From Jeotgalicoccus psychrophilus DSM 19085 (GTDB lineage: Bacteria; Bacillota; Bacilli; Staphylococcales; Salinicoccaceae): DNA of 64,000 nt. The notes under the pieces were generated by a model that did no database searches, had not been told where the DNA came from, and saw only the letters and a program-made list of their open reading frames with translations. Position numbers and translations under genes: made by a program. The number at the start of each line of letters is the position of its first letter. Positions within the stretch are counted from its first letter, which is position 1. Shown piece by piece: positions 29,227 to 37,244 of the stretch. Location: positions 118,970-182,969 of the forward strand of contig NZ_KE384464.1 in assembly GCF_000425845.1 (NCBI RefSeq), read 5' to 3'.

Positions 29227-29562
29227 ATGATTACGATTGATCATATGAACTTTGAACTCGTGGAAAATTACCGCGATGCATTTGATGAAGAAATATTTAT
29301 TGAAAAATACAGCGAACTGCTGAACAAGTATGATTACATCGTCGGTGATGTCGGTTATGAAAAACTGAGGCTTGCCGGTTTTTATAGAAATGGAAAACGT
29401 AAAGTGGAACCGGACAAACGGGTCAATGCTATCGAAGAGTATTTAAATGAATACTGCAACTTCGGATGTGCGTACTTTATTTTACGAAAAGTTTCAAAAC
29501 ACGAATTACAAGAACAGACTGAAGAGTCTGATGAAGAAGTTCAGGAAGAGGCCGGGCCGTAA
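29227..29562 (+). CDS. yutD: YutD-family protein
   Basis: A 111-aa soluble protein of the YutD family (DUF1027): FELVENYRDAFDEEIFIEKYSE, YDYIVGDVGYEKLRLAGFY, and YCNFGCAYFILRK are conserved, followed by an acidic tail. Function unknown. ATG 29227 is preferred over the TTG at 29206 because AAAGGGTG lies just upstream. yutD-yutE-yutF order is the same as in B. subtilis. The terminator stem overlaps the last codons. Confidence 0.9.
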   Translation: MITIDHMNFELVENYRDAFDEEIFIEKYSELLNKYDYIVGDVGYEKLRLAGFYRNGKRKVEPDKRVNAIEEYLNEYCNFGCAYFILRKVSKHELQEQTEESDEEVQEEAGP

Positions 29563-29579
29563 TGGACCGGTCTCTTTTT
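29548..29579 (+). terminator. Terminator overlapping the end of yutD
   Basis: GAGGCCGG / CCGGTCTC with an 11-nt loop that contains the TAA stop, then TTTTTA. Confidence 0.7.
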
Positions 29580-29638
29580 ATTATCTGGGCGCAGGCATAT
29601 GATATGATAAGAGAGAATAATAATGATGAGGTGTAGAA

Positions 29639-30067
29639 ATGTATTTTGTAGATAAAAAACTGTTAAACAAGCGTCTCGACTACATTGAAGGACTTGCAGA
29701 AACGATTGACACTGAGAATAATCTAGCGCTTGAAAGAGCCTGTCACATGCTTATAGAAGCGACAGTCGATGTAGGTAATATGATTATCGATGCGTTTATA
29801 TTAAGAGATCCCGGTAACTATCAGGATGTGCTTGATATTTTGGCTCAGGAAAAAGTAATAGGGCCTGAAGATGCAGAGAAGTTTAAAAATACGCTGCAGT
29901 GGAGAAAAGAACTGACGAGAAACTATCAGGCAGTGAATCACGAAGCAATGCGTGCAGATTTTAAAGAGAACATCAGTGCTTATAAAGATTTTAAGAAGAG
30001 CATTGAATATTTTTACAAAAATGATTCGCAGGCCGTAACGGCATTCAGCGGGGACGATGATGTATAA
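29639..30067 (+). CDS. yutE: DUF86-family (HepT-like) protein YutE
   Basis: A 142-aa all-helical protein of the DUF86/HepT-like family. HepT toxins use an R-x(4-6)-H-x-Y motif; the equivalent place here is RKELTRNYQ, which lacks the His, and no MntA-type antitoxin gene is adjacent. It is therefore probably a housekeeping YutE-type protein rather than a toxin. Followed by yutF, whose start overlaps its end by about 8-11 bp. Confidence 0.85.
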   Translation: MYFVDKKLLNKRLDYIEGLAETIDTENNLALERACHMLIEATVDVGNMIIDAFILRDPGNYQDVLDILAQEKVIGPEDAEKFKNTLQWRKELTRNYQAVNHEAMRADFKENISAYKDFKKSIEYFYKNDSQAVTAFSGDDDV

Positions 30068-30821
30068 AGGATATTTAATCGATCTTGATGGCACGATGTT
30101 TAACGGTAACGAGGTCATTGATGGTGCTATTAATTTTATCGACCGTTTAAATGTTTCGGGCATTCCCTATTTATTTCTGACGAATAATGCGACCAGACAT
30201 CCTGAAGAAATTCTTCAAAAGTTTGAGACGATGGGCTTTACAACGACAGTAAATCATATATACACGTCGGCAGCTGCAATGAAAAGCTATCTTGAACAGG
30301 AATTCAATTCACCGGGAGTATATATAGTCGGGACTGACAGTTTTAAAAACACGCTGACTAAAGATAGCAGTATTGTATTAACTGAGACGGCACCGGATGC
30401 GGTCGTTATGGGTCTCGATACATCAATTACGTTTGACAAAATTATTACTGCCTGCCGGCTGATTCAGGAAGGCGCGCGCTTTCTTGCGACAAATCCTGAT
30501 ATAAAGATTAAAACGGATTTTGGTTTTTCTCCTGGGAACGGCTCATTCGTAAAACTGGTCAGTGAAGTTACTGGAGTCGAGCCTGTCATTACCGGCAAAC
30601 CAAACCGTTATATTTTAGATGGTGCTTTAGCACGGTTAAATTTGCTGCCGGGTGAAGCGGTAATGATTGGTGATAATTACGACACTGATATTTTAACGGG
30701 AATTAACGGTGGGCTGGATACGATTCATGTTGGTACAGGTGTGCATTCTAAAGAAGAAGTAATGACGAAAGAAATACCGCCGTCACATGTAATTGATACG
30801 CTTTGTGACTGGCAGTTATAA
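30057..30821 (+). CDS. yutF: HAD-family phosphatase, NagD/YutF type
   Basis: Cytoplasmic HAD hydrolase (type IIA), 254 aa. Motif I is IDLDGTMFNG with the nucleophile Asp, motif II is FLTNNATRHP, the C-terminal lysine is in TGKPNRYI, and the last motif is MIGDNYDTDILTGINGG. Family members dephosphorylate sugar phosphates or nucleotides. Two ATG codons in a row (30057 and 30060) are possible; GGGG at 30050-30053 fits the second better. Overlaps yutE. Confidence 0.92.
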   Translation: MMYKGYLIDLDGTMFNGNEVIDGAINFIDRLNVSGIPYLFLTNNATRHPEEILQKFETMGFTTTVNHIYTSAAAMKSYLEQEFNSPGVYIVGTDSFKNTLTKDSSIVLTETAPDAVVMGLDTSITFDKIITACRLIQEGARFLATNPDIKIKTDFGFSPGNGSFVKLVSEVTGVEPVITGKPNRYILDGALARLNLLPGEAVMIGDNYDTDILTGINGGLDTIHVGTGVHSKEEVMTKEIPPSHVIDTLCDWQL

Positions 30822-30829
30822 GTTTAAGG

Positions 30830-30878
30830 AACACTCTCGTGTTAACCATTTTAAATATTAGGTTAACACGAGAGTGTT
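30830..30878. promoter_or_regulatory. BirA-type biotin operator inside a terminator-like stem
   Basis: An 18-bp perfect inverted repeat, AACACTCTCGTGTTAACC and its complement at 30861-30878, with a 13-bp spacer. The inner part TGTTAACC-N13-GGTTAACA matches the BirA operator of Firmicute biotin genes, and the right half overlaps the -35 (TTAACA 30863-30868) of the bioY promoter (-10 TATGAT 30886-30891, 17-bp spacer). The outer part turns the same element into a long hairpin that may end yutF transcription. Confidence 0.8.
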
Positions 30879-30921
30879 TTCCTGTTATGATATAACTAAT
30901 CAAAATTACAGGAGTAATAAT

Positions 30922-31452
30922 ATGAAAACTAAACATCTTGTTTTTGCTGCATTATTTACTGCACTGATTGCTGTCGGTGCACAAATCAGAATTCCTCTTG
31001 GCCCGATACCGTTTACGCTGCAGGTGCCGATGGTGCTCCTGGCTGGAATGCTGCTTGGGAAGAAATTGGGATTAATTTCAATTACAGCATATATATTTAT
31101 CGGCCTGATCGGTATTCCGGTCTTTGCAGGCTCCGGAGGCTTAGGGTCTCTCGTATCACCGTCATTCGGATTTGTGCTCGGTTTCATTCCCGGTGTAGTG
31201 ATTACAGCTGTCGGCGGCAATGAACATACGGGACGAATGATTACCTTTACGCTCTTAGGTATGGTGACGATATTTATATGCGGTGTGCTTTATTTCGCGT
31301 TTATTATGAATACGGTAATCGGAACTCCTATGTCTCTGACGGAAATATTAATGGCTGCGGTCGTACCGTTTTTAATTAAGGATGTCATATTAGCCGTGTT
31401 AACGGTCATGTTTGCGAAGACTTTAACACAGAGAGGACTTATGCTGGCGTAA
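30922..31452 (+). CDS. bioY: Biotin transporter BioY
   Basis: S-component of the ECF biotin importer, 176 aa, six hydrophobic segments. The family pattern LGPIPFTLQVPMVLLAGMLLG is followed by GLIGIPVFAGSGGLGSLVSPSFGFVLGF. The ATP-binding and T-components are not in the window; BioY usually shares them. ATG 30922 follows AGGAG. The BirA-type operator over its promoter supports biotin as the ligand. Confidence 0.95.
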   Translation: MKTKHLVFAALFTALIAVGAQIRIPLGPIPFTLQVPMVLLAGMLLGKKLGLISITAYIFIGLIGIPVFAGSGGLGSLVSPSFGFVLGFIPGVVITAVGGNEHTGRMITFTLLGMVTIFICGVLYFAFIMNTVIGTPMSLTEILMAAVVPFLIKDVILAVLTVMFAKTLTQRGLMLA

Positions 31453-31545
31453 AAATAGGACTTTCAAATGATGGATTTTTAAGAGAATTTCTATTATAAT
31501 GTTCTATATATAGAAAATGCTCATAAATGATTGGAGTGAAGTATA

Positions 31546-31788
31546 ATGGCAGTCAGTCAGGATACAATGTATGAACAAGTTGAAGAAGTATTAGATAAAT
31601 TACGTCCCTTCCTTCTGCGTGATGGCGGAGACGTTGAACTCGTAGATGTTGAAGACGGTATTGTGAAGCTCAGACTTCTAGGCGCATGCGGAACATGCCC
31701 AAGCTCAACGATTACTCTTAAAGCCGGTATCGAACGTGCACTTCTTGAAGAAGTACCAGGTTTTGTTGAAATCGAGCAAGTGTTTTAA
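31546..31788 (+). CDS. nfu: NifU-like Fe-S carrier (Nfu, YutI type)
   Basis: An 80-aa NifU C-terminal-like domain with the cluster-binding CxxC in [20 protein letters not shown] (Cys about 49 and 52). It receives clusters from SUF and delivers them to target proteins. Single gene, with GGAG upstream and a strong terminator downstream. The position near yuzB and the HesB-type gene resembles the B. subtilis yutI-yuzB region. Confidence 0.95.
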   Translation: MAVSQDTMYEQVEEVLDKLRPFLLRDGGDVELVDVEDGIVKLRLLGACGTCPSSTITLKAGIERALLEEVPGFVEIEQVF

Positions 31789-31793
31789 ATTGC

Positions 31794-31826
31794 AACTAGA
31801 GACGTGACGTCTCTAGTTTTTTTATT
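31794..31826 (+). terminator. Terminator of nfu
   Basis: AACTAGAGACG-TGA-CGTCTCTAGTT then a T run. Confidence 0.93.
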
Positions 31827-31849
31827 TTTTAAGGTGGGGAGCATGACCA

Positions 31850-32095
31850 ATGTATACAATTGTAGAATTTTGCAACGCTAATATGCAAAAGGGAGCTCAC
31901 GATGTGTATGCTCAGCTGGATAAAAATCCGGCAATCGATGTCGTCGATTATGAATGCACAAATAATTGCGGTTTATGCAGTAAAAGTTTTTTCGTTCTCG
32001 TAGACGGGGAGATCGTAGCTGCTAAAAATAATGAGCAGCTTCTTGAAAAAACGTATAAACGGATTGATAAAAATAATCAGGCATTTGATGAGTGA
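31850..32095 (+). CDS. yuzB: DUF1450-family protein (YuzB-like)
   Basis: An 81-aa protein with four cysteines (VEFCNANMQKG, YECTNNCGLCSKSFF) typical of DUF1450/YuzB, a thioredoxin-fold-like family possibly linked to Fe-S or redox roles. Function is unknown. Ribosome site GGTGGGGAG. Lies between two Fe-S carrier genes, which suggests but does not show a shared role. Confidence 0.88.
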   Translation: MYTIVEFCNANMQKGAHDVYAQLDKNPAIDVVDYECTNNCGLCSKSFFVLVDGEIVAAKNNEQLLEKTYKRIDKNNQAFDE

Positions 32096-32183
32096 ACTCA
32101 TCATTGGTGCTAACGTTTTTCGTATAGTATAATTAAGATATTGAGATTTTTATAACAAAGTATTTAGAACAGGAGTGATTTTT

Positions 32184-32543
32184 ATGTCATCAGTAACACT
32201 GACAGAAAGTGCGGCGTACGAAGTTAAAGATATGCTGAAAGCAAATGACATGTCGGAAGGTTTCCTGCGCTTTAAAATTCAAGGTGGAGGCTGTACGGGA
32301 TTAACGTACGGTATGGCTGCAGAAGGTGAAGCATCGGAAAAGGATGAAGTATTCGAATTTCACGGTGTTAAAATGCTCGTTGCCAAAATGGATCTGCCTG
32401 TTGTAGACGGTACTGTGATTGATTTTAAACAGTCGCTTATCGGCGGCGGGTTTACGATTGAAAACCCGAATGCAAGCTTGTCATGCGGCTGCGGTTCGTC
32501 ATTTAGAACTAAAGCAAATGCCGGTGCTCCAGGAGACTGTTAA
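32184..32543 (+). CDS. A-type Fe-S carrier (HesB/IscA family, YutM-like)
   Basis: A 119-aa A-type carrier. The three ligand cysteines are visible: QGGGCTGLTYGM (about Cys36) and SLSCGCGSSF (about 101 and 103). These proteins pass Fe-S clusters from the SUF scaffold to apoproteins. ATG 32184 follows AGGAGTG; the GTG at 32175 would lie inside the ribosome site. Stands upstream of NDH-2. Confidence 0.93.
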   Translation: MSSVTLTESAAYEVKDMLKANDMSEGFLRFKIQGGGCTGLTYGMAAEGEASEKDEVFEFHGVKMLVAKMDLPVVDGTVIDFKQSLIGGGFTIENPNASLSCGCGSSFRTKANAGAPGDC

Positions 32544-32549
32544 AATTAG

Positions 32550-32563
32550 TGAAAACGCTTGAA
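32550..32563. promoter_or_regulatory. Candidate CcpA (cre) site upstream of NDH-2
   Basis: TGAAAACGCTTGAA matches the cre consensus TGWAANCGNTNWCA at 12 of 14 positions. It lies 96 bp before the NADH dehydrogenase start. Confidence 0.35.
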
Positions 32564-32658
32564 ATATTAACATTTAGTGCTAATATATAAAATGGTATAG
32601 AAACTGATATAACAGTTTATAATATATAAAACATATTCGCTGGGAAGGAAAATAAATT

Positions 32659-33870
32659 ATGAGCTATGAAAGAAAAAAAGTCTTAGTACTTGGTGCCGGT
32701 TATGCAGGTTTATCTACAATTAGTAAACTGCAGAAAATTATTGGGGTCCAGGAAGCGGACATTACTTTAATTAACAAAAATGAATACCACTATGAGTCTA
32801 CTTGGCTGCACGAAACTGCAGCAGGTTCAATTAACTGGGAAGACGGTGTTTATCCGATTGCCAAAGTAGTCGATAACATGAAAGTACGTTTTATTCCTGC
32901 AGAAGTAACTAAAATTGATCGCGACCAGCAGGTTGTTGAAACCACTCAGGGCGAATTCGAATTCGATACGCTTGTTGTGGCACTAGGATTTGAAAGTGAG
33001 TCATTCGGCATTAAAGGAATGGACGAATTTGCAACGACAATCGTCAGCCCGGAAACTGCTGTAACGACTCGCGAAGAGATTGAACAGAACTTTATCAAGT
33101 ATAAAACATCAAAAGACCCTAAAGATCTTTCTATTCTTGTCGGTGGAGCAGGTTTTACCGGTGTTGAATTCCTGGGTGAACTTGTTGAAACTTTACCTGA
33201 GCTGTGCAAAATACATGGTATTGACTACAACGACGTTAAGATTACGTGTGTAGAAGCAATGCCGTCAATGCTGCCAATGTTTTCGGATGAATTAACTCAG
33301 TACGCAGTTGATTTCCTTGAATCACGCGGTGTAGAATTTATGCTTGGTACTGCAATTGTTGCAGCAAATGAAAATGGTTTCGTTGTTAAAGTTAACGATG
33401 AAGAAGTCCAGCTTGAAGCTTCAAGTGTAGTATGGACAGCGGGTGTACGCGGTTCACGTCTGATGGAAGAGTCTTTTGAAGGCGTTAAACGCGGACGCAT
33501 TATCGTTAAAGAAGACTTAACAATTGAAGGTTATCCGAATATCTTTGCAATCGGTGACGTAGCAGCTGTAATGAACGGCACTGGCGAAAACGCTCGTCCG
33601 TATCCTACAACAGCTCAAATTGCAATGCAGTTAGGTGAGCACACTGCTAAAAACATTAAACTTCAGTTAAACGGTGAGAAAATGGAGCCGTTTGCTTACG
33701 ATGACAAGGGAACTGTATGTTCACTTGGTGCCAATGACGGAATCGGTGTAGTATTAGGCCGTGAAATCAAAGGTAAATCAGCAGCATTTATGAAGAAAGT
33801 CATCGATACACGTGCAGTCCTGAAAATCGGCGGCGTTGTATTAGGTGCAACAAAAGGTAAATTCCTGTAA
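32659..33870 (+). CDS. Type II NADH dehydrogenase (NDH-2 family)
   Basis: FAD-dependent NADH:quinone oxidoreductase of 403 aa, peripheral on the membrane, feeding the respiratory chain without proton pumping. The FAD site is [17 protein letters not shown] at the N-terminus, the NAD site is [17 protein letters not shown] (about residue 155), and FAIGDVAAV is the C-terminal FAD-binding motif. Similar to B. subtilis YumB and staphylococcal Ndh. Whether it is the main NADH dehydrogenase cannot be told. Confidence 0.9.
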   Translation: MSYERKKVLVLGAGYAGLSTISKLQKIIGVQEADITLINKNEYHYESTWLHETAAGSINWEDGVYPIAKVVDNMKVRFIPAEVTKIDRDQQVVETTQGEFEFDTLVVALGFESESFGIKGMDEFATTIVSPETAVTTREEIEQNFIKYKTSKDPKDLSILVGGAGFTGVEFLGELVETLPELCKIHGIDYNDVKITCVEAMPSMLPMFSDELTQYAVDFLESRGVEFMLGTAIVAANENGFVVKVNDEEVQLEASSVVWTAGVRGSRLMEESFEGVKRGRIIVKEDLTIEGYPNIFAIGDVAAVMNGTGENARPYPTTAQIAMQLGEHTAKNIKLQLNGEKMEPFAYDDKGTVCSLGANDGIGVVLGREIKGKSAAFMKKVIDTRAVLKIGGVVLGATKGKFL

Positions 33871-33891
33871 TTTTAAAAAAATCAGCATTAT

Positions 33892-33926
33892 GCATGGGTA
33901 TATATAATGCCCATGCTTTTATTTTT
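33892..33926 (+). terminator. Terminator between NDH-2 and yuiB
   Basis: GCATGGG / CCCATGC with an 11-nt AT-rich loop, then TTTTATTTTTT; the T run adjoins the yuiB ribosome site. Confidence 0.75.
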
Positions 33927-33940
33927 TGGAGGAAACAATT

Positions 33941-34264
33941 ATGGCAATGAATATCGTCCAGCTGTTTATATCTGTGCTGCTGTATTTTGTCTTGTTTTAT
34001 GGAATCAGTTTTATTCTGAACATGATTTTAAAAATGACATGGATTATGGCGTTCGTTTATCCGGTAATAGTGTTATGGATTATCGGCAGAGTATCATTAT
34101 TTGACTACATAGCAAGTCCCGGTGAATCCTTCGGTATTTTATGGGATAATATCATCGGTATATCAATGTTTGATGTTATCATTTTAGGCAGTGGATTTAT
34201 CGGAATTATTTTAGCAGGCATGACAATACGCTACTTAAGAAAAGCAGGTTATCAAATGTTTTAG
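33941..34264 (+). CDS. yuiB: YuiB-like membrane protein
   Basis: A 107-aa protein with three hydrophobic segments (about residues 5-27, 32-48, 75-97) and the C-terminal RYLRKAGYQMF, which resembles B. subtilis YuiB along its length (FGISF-LNM-L-MTWIMA...YP). Function is unknown. ATG 33941 follows GGAGG; an in-frame TTG at 33926 sits in that ribosome site. Followed by leucyl aminopeptidase after 12 bp, as in the B. subtilis yui cluster. Confidence 0.85.
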   Translation: MAMNIVQLFISVLLYFVLFYGISFILNMILKMTWIMAFVYPVIVLWIIGRVSLFDYIASPGESFGILWDNIIGISMFDVIILGSGFIGIILAGMTIRYLRKAGYQMF

Positions 34265-34276
34265 GGGGAACACATT

Positions 34277-35767
34277 TTGAATATTAAATTTGAAGAAAAA
34301 TACATTGCTGACGATTCAGCAATTGTGATCGGTCTACCTGAAAATATAAAAGAGCTGAAGAATTTCGATGAACTCGATACATTATTAAATGGTTTAACTG
34401 AAGAGATTATTTCGGCAAACGTACTGTCTGATACATTCGGTAAAGTGACAACGACCGGTGTTACTATTCAGCGTCAATACCGTAAAGTTGTAGCTGTCGG
34501 TTTAGGAGACAGCAGTGAATTAACTGCGCTGAAAGTACAAAAAGCTGTCGGTAAACTGTTCCAGTTTATGGACGGGGAAAAAGACAGCCAAGCTCAGTTT
34601 ATTTTAGATACATTTGCTTTTGAACCTAAAGAAGTCGCTGATGCAATAGGCATGATGTCTGCAGTAAGCAATCACGTACTGATGGGTTATGATACGTCCG
34701 ATAAAAAGCAGTTCCGCGATGAATTGGATGTCACACTGATTACAAAAGAAGATGTGAAAGCTGGTTACGATCACGGAGCAGCACTTGGCAACAGTATTAT
34801 ACTTGCCAGAGATTTCGCGACAATGCCGCCTAACTTGCTGTATCCGGAAAGTTTTGCCGATGAAGTGGCCGTGCAGTTTAAAGAACGCCCATATATAAAA
34901 GGTGAAGTAAAAGACTTCGATACACTCGTTCAGGAAGGATTCGGACTGCTGGCAGCAGTAGGTAAAGCATCTGTCAGAAAGCCGAGACTCGTAACGATTG
35001 AGTATAAGCATCCAGATGCGCAAAGCGACGAGCCAATCGCATTAGTTGGTAAAGGAATTACTTACGACTCAGGCGGCTATTCGCTTAAAACACGTACAGG
35101 CATGCGCTCAATGAAGTATGATATGAGCGGTGCAGCAAACGTTGTTGGCATGATGGACGCGATATCGAAATTAGAACTGCCGGTTCACGTTGTTGCAGTG
35201 CTTGCACTCGCAGAAAACATGGTGGATGGCAATGGTATGCGGCCTGACGATGTATATCAATCGCTGTCAGGAAAAACAGTTGAAGTATCAAATACTGATG
35301 CTGAAGGCAGACTTGTACTGGCTGATGCTGTGTACTACGCTTCAACGACGTATAACCCTAAAATAATGATGGACTTTGCGACGCTGACAGGTGCAGTGAT
35401 ACAGGCAATCGGTGAAGACCGTACCGGTGTATTTACAAACCAGGGCAGAAAATTTATCAATAACCTTTTAATCAGCAGCAAAGTGACAGGCGAAGACATC
35501 TGGCATTTGCCGATATCGGAACTTGAAGACGACAGAGTAAAACAATCTGACATTGCAGATTTAATTAATGCAGACTTTAAGCCGGGCGGAGCATCATTTG
35601 CCGCTGCATTTATTAACCAGTTTACAGAAGAAACACCGTGGGTACATTTTGATATAGCAGGCACAAGCAATACATCAAGTACAACACCATTCGCTAAAAA
35701 AGGATCTACAGGTGTAATGATTCGGACGATAGTGGACTTAATCGAATCGGGTACGCTGTATGAATAA
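34277..35767 (+). CDS. pepA: Leucyl aminopeptidase, M17 family
   Basis: Cytosolic zinc/manganese aminopeptidase of 496 aa that removes N-terminal residues. The metal and catalytic residues are in ALVGKGITYDSGGYSLKT, YDMSGAANVVG and the signature NTDAEGRLVLADAV; the N-terminal domain spans the first 160 residues. Start is TTG at 34277 after TAGGGGG. Its stop overlaps the start of the thioesterase gene by 8 bp. Confidence 0.95.
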   Translation: MNIKFEEKYIADDSAIVIGLPENIKELKNFDELDTLLNGLTEEIISANVLSDTFGKVTTTGVTIQRQYRKVVAVGLGDSSELTALKVQKAVGKLFQFMDGEKDSQAQFILDTFAFEPKEVADAIGMMSAVSNHVLMGYDTSDKKQFRDELDVTLITKEDVKAGYDHGAALGNSIILARDFATMPPNLLYPESFADEVAVQFKERPYIKGEVKDFDTLVQEGFGLLAAVGKASVRKPRLVTIEYKHPDAQSDEPIALVGKGITYDSGGYSLKTRTGMRSMKYDMSGAANVVGMMDAISKLELPVHVVAVLALAENMVDGNGMRPDDVYQSLSGKTVEVSNTDAEGRLVLADAVYYASTTYNPKIMMDFATLTGAVIQAIGEDRTGVFTNQGRKFINNLLISSKVTGEDIWHLPISELEDDRVKQSDIADLINADFKPGGASFAAAFINQFTEETPWVHFDIAGTSNTSSTTPFAKKGSTGVMIRTIVDLIESGTLYE

Positions 35768-36134
35768 AGGGGTACTAAAAACACTTGGCATTACAATTAC
35801 AGTTGATGAGATTGGTAAATGTGCAGTAGAAATGCCGATTACTGAAAAAGTACTTCAGCCATTCGGATACGTGCACGGCGGTGTTAATGTCTTACTGGCA
35901 GAAACTGCAGCAAGCATGGGTGCATTTAAGATGATTGCCGATGATGAGATAGCCTTCGGAATGGAGATCAATGCCAATCATCTGAGAGCGAAACGTGAAG
36001 GCACACTGACAGCAACTGCACTTTTAAAACACGGCGGCTCAACATCACAAGTATGGGAAATCGAAGTGACCGATGAAGACGACGAGCTGGTAGCATTAAG
36101 CAGATGTACCGTGGCAATAAGGAAAAAGAGATAA
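35760..36134 (+). CDS. menI: Hotdog-fold thioesterase, probable DHNA-CoA thioesterase (YuxO/MenI-like)
   Basis: A 124-aa PaaI/4HBT-type thioesterase with the signature FGYVHGGVNVLLAETAASMGA (catalytic Glu about residue 47). In B. subtilis the equivalent gene yuxO lies next to the mrp antiporter operon and fits the DHNA-CoA hydrolase role in menaquinone synthesis; here it also sits beside mnh, in convergent orientation. The family assignment is firm, the menaquinone role is inference from neighbourhood and similarity. Confidence 0.75.
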   Translation: MNKGVLKTLGITITVDEIGKCAVEMPITEKVLQPFGYVHGGVNVLLAETAASMGAFKMIADDEIAFGMEINANHLRAKREGTLTATALLKHGGSTSQVWEIEVTDEDDELVALSRCTVAIRKKR

Positions 36135-36150
36135 TTAAATAAAGATTAGT

Positions 36151-36186
36151 AGAGGGAATCCGCAGTGCTGTGGATTCCCTCTTTTG
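36151..36186 (+). terminator. Terminator of pepA-menI unit
   Basis: AGAGGGAATCC / GGATTCCCTCT with three further inner pairs, then TTTT. Confidence 0.88.
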
Positions 36187-36200
36187 TGATGCAAGTTTCT

Positions 36201-36487
36201 GGGACTGGCATGAACGGGTATCATGTGTATCCGAGCCTCGCGGGACTGGCGTGAACGGGTATCATGTGTATCCCAACCTCACGGGACTGGCATGAACGGG
36301 TGTCATGTGTATCCGAGCCTCGCGGGACTGGCGTGAACGGGTATCATGTGTATCCGAGCCTCGCGGGACTGGCGTGAACGGATATCATGTGTATCCCAAC
36401 CTCACGGGACTGGCATGAACGGGTATCATGTGTATCCCAGCCACAAGGGACTGGCATGAACGGGTGTCATGTGTATCCTGAACCAAG
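36201..36487. repeat. Seven tandem 41-bp repeats (array A)
   Basis: Units begin with GGGACTGGC at 36201, 36242, 36283, 36324, 36365, 36406 and 36447, exactly 41 bp apart. Each holds GGGACTGGCRTGAACGG followed by RTRTCATGTGTATCC and a variable 9-10-base tail (CGAGCCTCGC in units 1, 3, 4; CAACCTCAC in units 2, 5; diverged in 6, 7). CRTGA and TCATG can form a hairpin around a 7-nt loop, and variation within the stem (A or G opposite T) keeps pairing. The array lies between two convergent terminators and is not open in any long frame. Confidence 0.97.
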
Positions 36488-36510
36488 AACACGAAAAATC
36501 TTTATTAAAC

Positions 36511-36542
36511 AAAAAAATTCCTCCGGAAATTTCCGGAGGAAT
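36511..36542 (-). terminator. Terminator of the mnh operon
   Basis: A perfect 26-bp palindrome, ATTCCTCCGGAAA with TTTCCGGAGGAAT (36517-36542), followed on the minus strand by a T run. Confidence 0.88.
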
Positions 36543-36550
36543 AAATTAAA

Positions 36551-36973
36551 TTAATCGTTCAGTTCTTTATTTTTACTGCGTTCAATTTTTAATCTTACAG
36601 TTTCTTCTGTTTCAACTTCAGAGCCTGTTTCATCTCGTTTCAATTCGTTAAGAATTGTCAGCTGATAAGGTTCAACATCGGAGTGAAAGGCGCTTCTTGC
36701 AACAAGATGTGCGCCGACAGGTGCAGAGATGAAAATGAATAACACAGCCAGCAGTAGCTGCGTATCCACTTCTGCATGGTAATACGCAAAGTATATAAAT
36801 ACTCCTATAAGTGTCATTCCAACACCGAGCGTTGAACTTTTCGAAGCTGCGTGCAATCTTGTGTATGTATCCGGAAGGCGGATTACACCGACTGCTGAAA
36901 CAATTGTGAAAAAGGCGCCGCCGATTAAGAAAAATGTGATCAGACTAACTATTATTATCTCTGTCATTTTCAA
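36551..36973 (-). CDS. mnhG: Na+/H+ antiporter subunit MnhG
   Basis: Small membrane subunit of the multi-subunit Mnh/Mrp antiporter, 140 aa, three helices in the first 100 residues and the signature GVIRLPDTYTRLHAASKSSTLG. It has a C-terminal charged extension of about 30 residues. TTG 36973 has AAAGGTG at a good distance; ATG 36967 is the alternative. Overlaps mnhF by 29 bp. Last gene of the operon. Confidence 0.93.
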   Translation of the reverse strand: MKMTEIIIVSLITFFLIGGAFFTIVSAVGVIRLPDTYTRLHAASKSSTLGVGMTLIGVFIYFAYYHAEVDTQLLLAVLFIFISAPVGAHLVARSAFHSDVEPYQLTILNELKRDETGSEVETEETVRLKIERSKNKELND

Positions 36974-37244
36974 TAATCACACCTTTCTCCAGGAATTTGG
37001 CAAAGCCGATAGTTGCGATAAATCCGATCATACCGATCAGCATAATGACGACGAGCAGGTATGATGTATCGAGTGCTATCGATACCAGTCCGATCATTCC
37101 CATCAGCGTGACACCGAATGTATCTAGTGTAATAACTCTGTCATGCAGTGTCGGTCCTTTAAGAACTCTGTAAATCATACCGAGCATTGCGAATGCGAAT
37201 GCAATGATACAGATGATAACTACTATATTGATAAAGTTTGTCAT
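36945..37244 (-). CDS. mnhF: Na+/H+ antiporter subunit MnhF
   Basis: A 99-aa subunit with three hydrophobic segments and the family pattern YRVLKGPTLHDRVITLDTFGV. Start overlaps the mnhE stop by 4 bp. Required for assembly of the Mrp-type complex in the membrane. Confidence 0.95.
   Translation of the reverse strand: MTNFINIVVIICIIAFAFAMLGMIYRVLKGPTLHDRVITLDTFGVTLMGMIGLVSIALDTSYLLVVIMLIGMIGFIATIGFAKFLEKGVIIENDRDNNS

Noticed and set aside
29639-30067. HepT/MntA toxin-antitoxin module
   Set aside because: No antitoxin gene is adjacent and the catalytic His of the toxin motif is missing; the gene keeps the yutD-yutE-yutF housekeeping order.
36201-36487. CRISPR array
   Set aside because: The 41-bp units are contiguous and similar over the whole length; there are no unique spacers, and no cas genes in the window.
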